Source: an uncultured Acetobacteraceae bacterium
Lineage (GTDB): Bacteria > Pseudomonadota > Alphaproteobacteria > Acetobacterales > Acetobacteraceae
Assembly: GCA_903918315.1 (NCBI GenBank)
Contig: CAIXEA010000118.1
Location: forward strand, 1 to 38,080
Direction of reading: 5' to 3'
DNA length: 38,080 nucleotides
Position numbers and translations under genes: made by a program. Positions within the stretch are counted from its first letter, which is position 1; every line of letters begins with the position of its first letter. Of the stretch, positions 34,778 through 38,080 are shown in pieces. Under the pieces are notes generated by a model, which worked only from the letters and a program-made list of their open reading frames with translations, searched no databases and was not told the origin of the DNA.

Positions 34778-37700
34778 ATAGCCGGGGCGGATTCTGTCTC
34801 GCTGGCTGGCGATTCCGTTATTGATACAATATCGGTTGCTACGCTGGCCGGGATCGCTCATTTCACCCGCGATGGCGCGTCGCTTGTCGTGGCTGACAGC
34901 CCCGACGCGATCGCGGCTGCAGCCTCGGACATTCTGGCGATCGCGAGCGCGGCGCGGGTGGTATCGTCCAGTACGCTGTCGGCGGCGCAGGCGGAGCAGC
35001 TGGTACCCCTGGCGATAGCTGGGAAACTGACATTCGCGGGCAGCAACCACCTGAATGTCGCAGACAGCGCCGCGAATATTCTGGATTCAGCCAATGCCGA
35101 CGGTGTGGCGCTGGCTTCGGTCGTTACCATCATCGACAGTGCCGCCAACCTCGCGACAGCCGCGATGCACGCTTGGGGCAACGTCCATCCGCTTTATGAG
35201 CTGATCGCGAATGATACGGTCACGGGCGCGCAAGCGGCGGCGCTCGCGGCTCTCGGGGGGGCCTTCTCCCTGCGCGGACATGGGCTGACCATGGCCGACG
35301 ACGCAGCCGGCGTGACCAGCAACGCGGCGGCCCTGAACGCCCTGGGAATCACTGCCCAGGTCACCGACTCGGTCGCCGATATCGACGCGGCCATGGCGGG
35401 CTTGCTGGCGCTCGGAACCCGCTTGGCATCGGTGCAGGTGACCAACGCCGGCCCCGTGGGTGCGATGGCCGCGGGGGCTCTTTACCCCTTGGCCAGTCTG
35501 ATCATCGGCGGTCCAATCGCGGTGGCGGACACCGCGTCCGCCGTGGGCGTCAATGGCGCGCACCTCCTGGCCCTGGGGCAGCATCTTGGAACCATTACTT
35601 TAACGGATATCGGATCCGTTGCGGCCGGCGACGCTATCGGTCTGCTTCCACTGGTGGCCAGTCTGGCCGGCGGGACATCGGTCTCGGTGCTGGATACGCA
35701 GGCGGACGTCCTCTCTCAGGTGTCTGGCCTGGTATCGCTGGGCGCGGTTCTCGGGACAGTGTCGTTGTCCGACGGCACCGTAACCGACGCGGCGACCGCC
35801 GCCGCCTTGCTGCCGATTCAGGCGCATTTCGGGGCGGGGGTCCAATTGACCGTCCAGGACAGCATCGCGGCGATCAGCGCTGATATCGTGCCGCTGACGG
35901 CGCTACAGACCGACGGCCGGATCGCCAGCATAACGGCCGGACAGGAGACGGTGGCCAACATCCTCGCGCTGCCAGGGGGTTCTCTGCCCGCGTTGCAAGC
36001 GGCCGGCGTCACAGCGACCGTGGCCGACACCGCCGCCCACGTAAACCAGAATCTGGATGCGTTGGAGGCGCTGCACCTGCTGCTGACCGGCATTACGTTA
36101 ACAAACACCGGCACCCCGACCTTGTCGGTGACCCTCACCCAACTGTCGGCCGACGCAGATGTGCTGGCCTTGGTGACCTCAGGCTACACCCTGGATATCA
36201 GCGACACAGCGGCGGCGATTCAGGCGGATCTGACCAGTGGCAGCTCGCGGATTCTGGCTCATCTCGGTGGTATCACCCATATTGTCGCCAACGATGGCGG
36301 CACTGTGAGCCTGACCGGGTCCACCTTGCTGGCGCCGGGCGTTGACGACGGCACTGGTTCCGCTTTGGCCAAATTCCTGGGCGGCTCGGTGGTTGTGACC
36401 GACGTCGCCGTCGCTGATATCGGGCTGATCACCGCGCTGATGTACCCACCCACCAGCGTCACGATCGCCGACACGGTCACGCATATCCAAGGCGATCTGG
36501 CGTCCGGGACCTCGGCTTTGGTCGCGGCGCTGGCATCGATCGCAGGCATCTCGGTCATCGGCGGCGGCACCATCACGCTGCAGGAGACGCAGGTCCTTGC
36601 CGCTGGTGTCGACGATGGCGCTGGCTCCGTCTTCAGTAAAATCAGCGGCGCCAGTCTGATGGTCACCAATGTGACGGTCGCGGATATCGGGACGATCGCG
36701 ACTCTCCCCTTCGCCCCCATCGCGATCGCGATGGCCGACACCGGCGCGGCCATCCAGGCGGATCTGACGGGGGGATCGTCGGGAATTCTGGCCAATCTGG
36801 GGACCATTTCGGGAATCCAGGTGACCGATGGCGCCCCCATCACGCTGACCGGCTCGCAAATCCTGGCTGCTGGGATCGATGACGGTCCCCAATCGGCGCT
36901 CACGAAACTGAATGGGGCCACAGTCAACGTGACGAACGTCACGGCGGCGGAGCTCCAGACGCTGGAAACCCGCACTGTCCTGCCAACGACGATCTCGCTA
37001 CTGGATTCGGCCGCGGGGATCCAGGCAGATCTGACGTCCAGCGGGGGATCGGCGATCTTGTCGAATCTGTCGCAAATCGGAACCATTGTGCTGACCCAGC
37101 CCGATACCATCACGCTGACGGCGGCCCAGGCATTGGAAACCGGCATGGATGACGGGCCTGGATCCGCCTTCGCAAAAATGACGGGGGCATCTTTGTCCGT
37201 AAACCAGGTGCCCGTCGCCGACATTGGCGCGATCCGCGGGCTATGGGTGACGCCGCAACACATCACGATCAATGATACAGCGGCCCAAATACAAAGCGAC
37301 CTGACCGCCCACGTGTCGGCGCTGGTTGGCGCGACAAGCGCGATCCTCAGCATTAAAGTCGCCGACGCGGGTACGATCGGCCTGACGGTGGCGCAGATCA
37401 GGGCCTCCGGGATCGATGATGGCCCCGGCGCGGTCCTTGGGTTAATCACCGGAGGCTCCATTGCCGTCACCAACGCGGCCATTTCCAATGTTGCGGCTTT
37501 GACGGCGCTGCCCGTGCGACCCAACACCATCACAATCATTGATAGCCAGGCGCACTTGCTCAACGATCTCGCGCTGGGTCAGCATTCGGTTCTGCGGTCG
37601 GCCGACCCTTTGATCGACCACATCAAACTGAGCGATGCGGGCGTACCCGACTTTGCCCTCTCGCTTGCGGATATCGCGGCCGACAGCAGCTTTTTGCAGC

Positions 37701-38080
37701 GGATCACCACGCCCTACACAATCAGCCTGTCGGATACCGCGGCGGCCATCCAAGCGGATCTGACGTCCGGCACGCCCAAAATCACGGGGCTTCTGTCTTC
37801 ACTGCAATACATTGAGGTCACGGACAACGGCACAATCACAATGCCCCTCAGCCTCCTGCTGACAGCGGGCATTGACGACGGCGCAGCGTCGGTTTTTGGC
37901 AAAATGATGGACCTTGGTGGTCTGGCGGTGCAAAACGATGTGTCGGTGGCGGAATTTAGGACGTTGATGGCGTTGGGTGTTCCCCCGACCTCGGTCTTCA
38001 TCGTCGATTCCACCGCGCATTTACAGGCGGACCTTGCTTCACCCACATCCGCGATCGCCGGCAACATCGGTTCTGTCAGC
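34775..38080 (+). CDS. Giant tandem-repeat protein, continuation after the TAG (partial, runs off window)
   Basis: I read the frame codon by codon from 34775 to 38080: 1,102 codons, no stop. It continues in the same frame and the same repeat family as 31418-34774. The first motif after the TAG, LVVADSPDAI, is 53 residues after the last one before it (IVKDNAEAL), counting the TAG as one position, i.e. one normal unit. From about 36180 it changes to an 89-residue repeat. Cysteine-free, like the upstream half. Whether it is the second half of one protein (readthrough or a mutated stop), a separately started protein (TTG 34775), or a dead segment cannot be decided from sequence alone. The C-terminus is outside the window. 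Confidence 0.8.
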   Translation, partial: MIAGADSVSLAGDSVIDTISVATLAGIAHFTRDGASLVVADSPDAIAAAASDILAIASAARVVSSSTLSAAQAEQLVPLAIAGKLTFAGSNHLNVADSAANILDSANADGVALASVVTIIDSAANLATAAMHAWGNVHPLYELIANDTVTGAQAAALAALGGAFSLRGHGLTMADDAAGVTSNAAALNALGITAQVTDSVADIDAAMAGLLALGTRLASVQVTNAGPVGAMAAGALYPLASLIIGGPIAVADTASAVGVNGAHLLALGQHLGTITLTDIGSVAAGDAIGLLPLVASLAGGTSVSVLDTQADVLSQVSGLVSLGAVLGTVSLSDGTVTDAATAAALLPIQAHFGAGVQLTVQDSIAAISADIVPLTALQTDGRIASITAGQETVANILALPGGSLPALQAAGVTATVADTAAHVNQNLDALEALHLLLTGITLTNTGTPTLSVTLTQLSADADVLALVTSGYTLDISDTAAAIQADLTSGSSRILAHLGGITHIVANDGGTVSLTGSTLLAPGVDDGTGSALAKFLGGSVVVTDVAVADIGLITALMYPPTSVTIADTVTHIQGDLASGTSALVAALASIAGISVIGGGTITLQETQVLAAGVDDGAGSVFSKISGASLMVTNVTVADIGTIATLPFAPIAIAMADTGAAIQADLTGGSSGILANLGTISGIQVTDGAPITLTGSQILAAGIDDGPQSALTKLNGATVNVTNVTAAELQTLETRTVLPTTISLLDSAAGIQADLTSSGGSAILSNLSQIGTIVLTQPDTITLTAAQALETGMDDGPGSAFAKMTGASLSVNQVPVADIGAIRGLWVTPQHITINDTAAQIQSDLTAHVSALVGATSAILSIKVADAGTIGLTVAQIRASGIDDGPGAVLGLITGGSIAVTNAAISNVAALTALPVRPNTITIIDSQAHLLNDLALGQHSVLRSADPLIDHIKLSDAGVPDFALSLADIAADSSFLQRITTPYTISLSDTAAAIQADLTSGTPKITGLLSSLQYIEVTDNGTITMPLSLLLTAGIDDGAASVFGKMMDLGGLAVQNDVSVAEFRTLMALGVPPTSVFIVDSTAHLQADLASPTSAIAGNIGSVS
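36203..38080 (+). repeat. Coding tandem repeat, 267-bp/89-residue period with DDG motif
   Basis: The Asp of the [SAN]-D-[TS] motif starts at 36203, 36470, 36737, 37004, 37274, 37541, 37733 and 38006: spacings 267, 267, 267, 270, 267, 192 and 273. The G-[IVM]-D-D-G motif falls at 36344, 36611, 36878, 37148, 37415 and 37874 (first Asp), with the same period. Each unit has DTAAAIQADLTSG-like, G-x-DDG-x-GSA-x-x-K-like and [VT]-x-DI-x-like parts. One unit (37541-37732) is 64 residues and lacks the DDG block. Units are diverged, so this is an old array. Confidence 0.9.

Noticed and set aside
36259-37563. Long minus-strand open frame (about 434 codons) opposite the 89-residue repeats
   Set aside because: It mirrors the repeat coding strand, has a repetitive low-information composition and no recognisable start or family; the plus frame has the coherent repeat motifs.
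31418-38080. CRISPR-like array interpretation of the repeats
   Set aside because: Repeats are protein-level, diverged at DNA level, and lie in a continuous reading frame; no short identical direct repeats with unique spacers.

Overview
The window is a roughly 38 kb, GC-rich chromosomal segment whose gene content, tight coding density, frequent ATGA overlaps and CGTCAT...ATGACG extragenic palindromes fit an alphaproteobacterium, most likely of the Rhodospirillales/Acetobacteraceae type. This placement is an inference from protein flavour and repeats; no rRNA or other taxonomic marker is present. I saw no tRNA, rRNA, CRISPR array or intact transposase.

Layout. 1-3.4 kb: leuA on the minus strand, preceded by a leucine-run leader peptide with its own promoter (leucine-responsive attenuation), and the divergent glutathione reductase gene gor. 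3.4-6.6 kb: an orphan Tat-exported peptide-type solute-binding protein, a convergent EamA exporter, a highly folded 211-bp intergenic element and a small lipoprotein gene. 6.8-11.4 kb: a GMC oxidoreductase, a stand-alone adenylation enzyme and a carrier-thioesterase protein, which together look like a split one-module NRPS-like pathway; a MITE-like element sits between the last two. 11.5-14 kb: class II DAHP synthase and a nicotinate phosphoribosyltransferase-family gene. 14.1-17.2 kb: a carbohydrate-type ABC importer (binding protein plus two permeases, no ATPase). 17.2-20.6 kb: a YcxB-like membrane protein, a small acidic protein overlapping a glutamyl-tRNA synthetase-family gene with altered signature motifs, then a convergent STAS-GPP34 pair. 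20.7-22.7 kb: an MFS transporter and a small membrane protein. 22.7-31.2 kb, all minus strand: nudC, mnmG, mutS, glnD (housekeeping: NAD cap/nucleotide cleanup, tRNA wobble modification, mismatch repair, nitrogen sensing).

31.2 kb to the window end is occupied by a giant, cysteine-free, tandem-repeat protein gene. It starts at 31418 after an AT-rich promoter-like region, runs 1,118 codons to a single in-frame amber codon (34772-34774), and then continues in the same frame and same repeat family for another 1,102 codons to the window edge without a stop. The repeats change from a family of about 50 residues (V-x-D-T-A-A-N-L motif) to a strikingly regular 89-residue (267-bp) family carrying a G-[IVM]-D-D-G motif. 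The amber falls inside a repeat unit. A GGAGG sequence and a TTG codon flank it, so nonsense mutation, readthrough and stop-restart are all open. This locus is the strongest candidate for something new here.

Other points worth a second look: the GluRS-like protein with altered HIGH and KMSKS motifs, the GPP34 (Golgi phosphoprotein 3-like) protein coupled to a STAS protein, the apparently leaderless leu leader peptide, and the nested inverted-repeat elements at 5886-6096 and 10034-10174.
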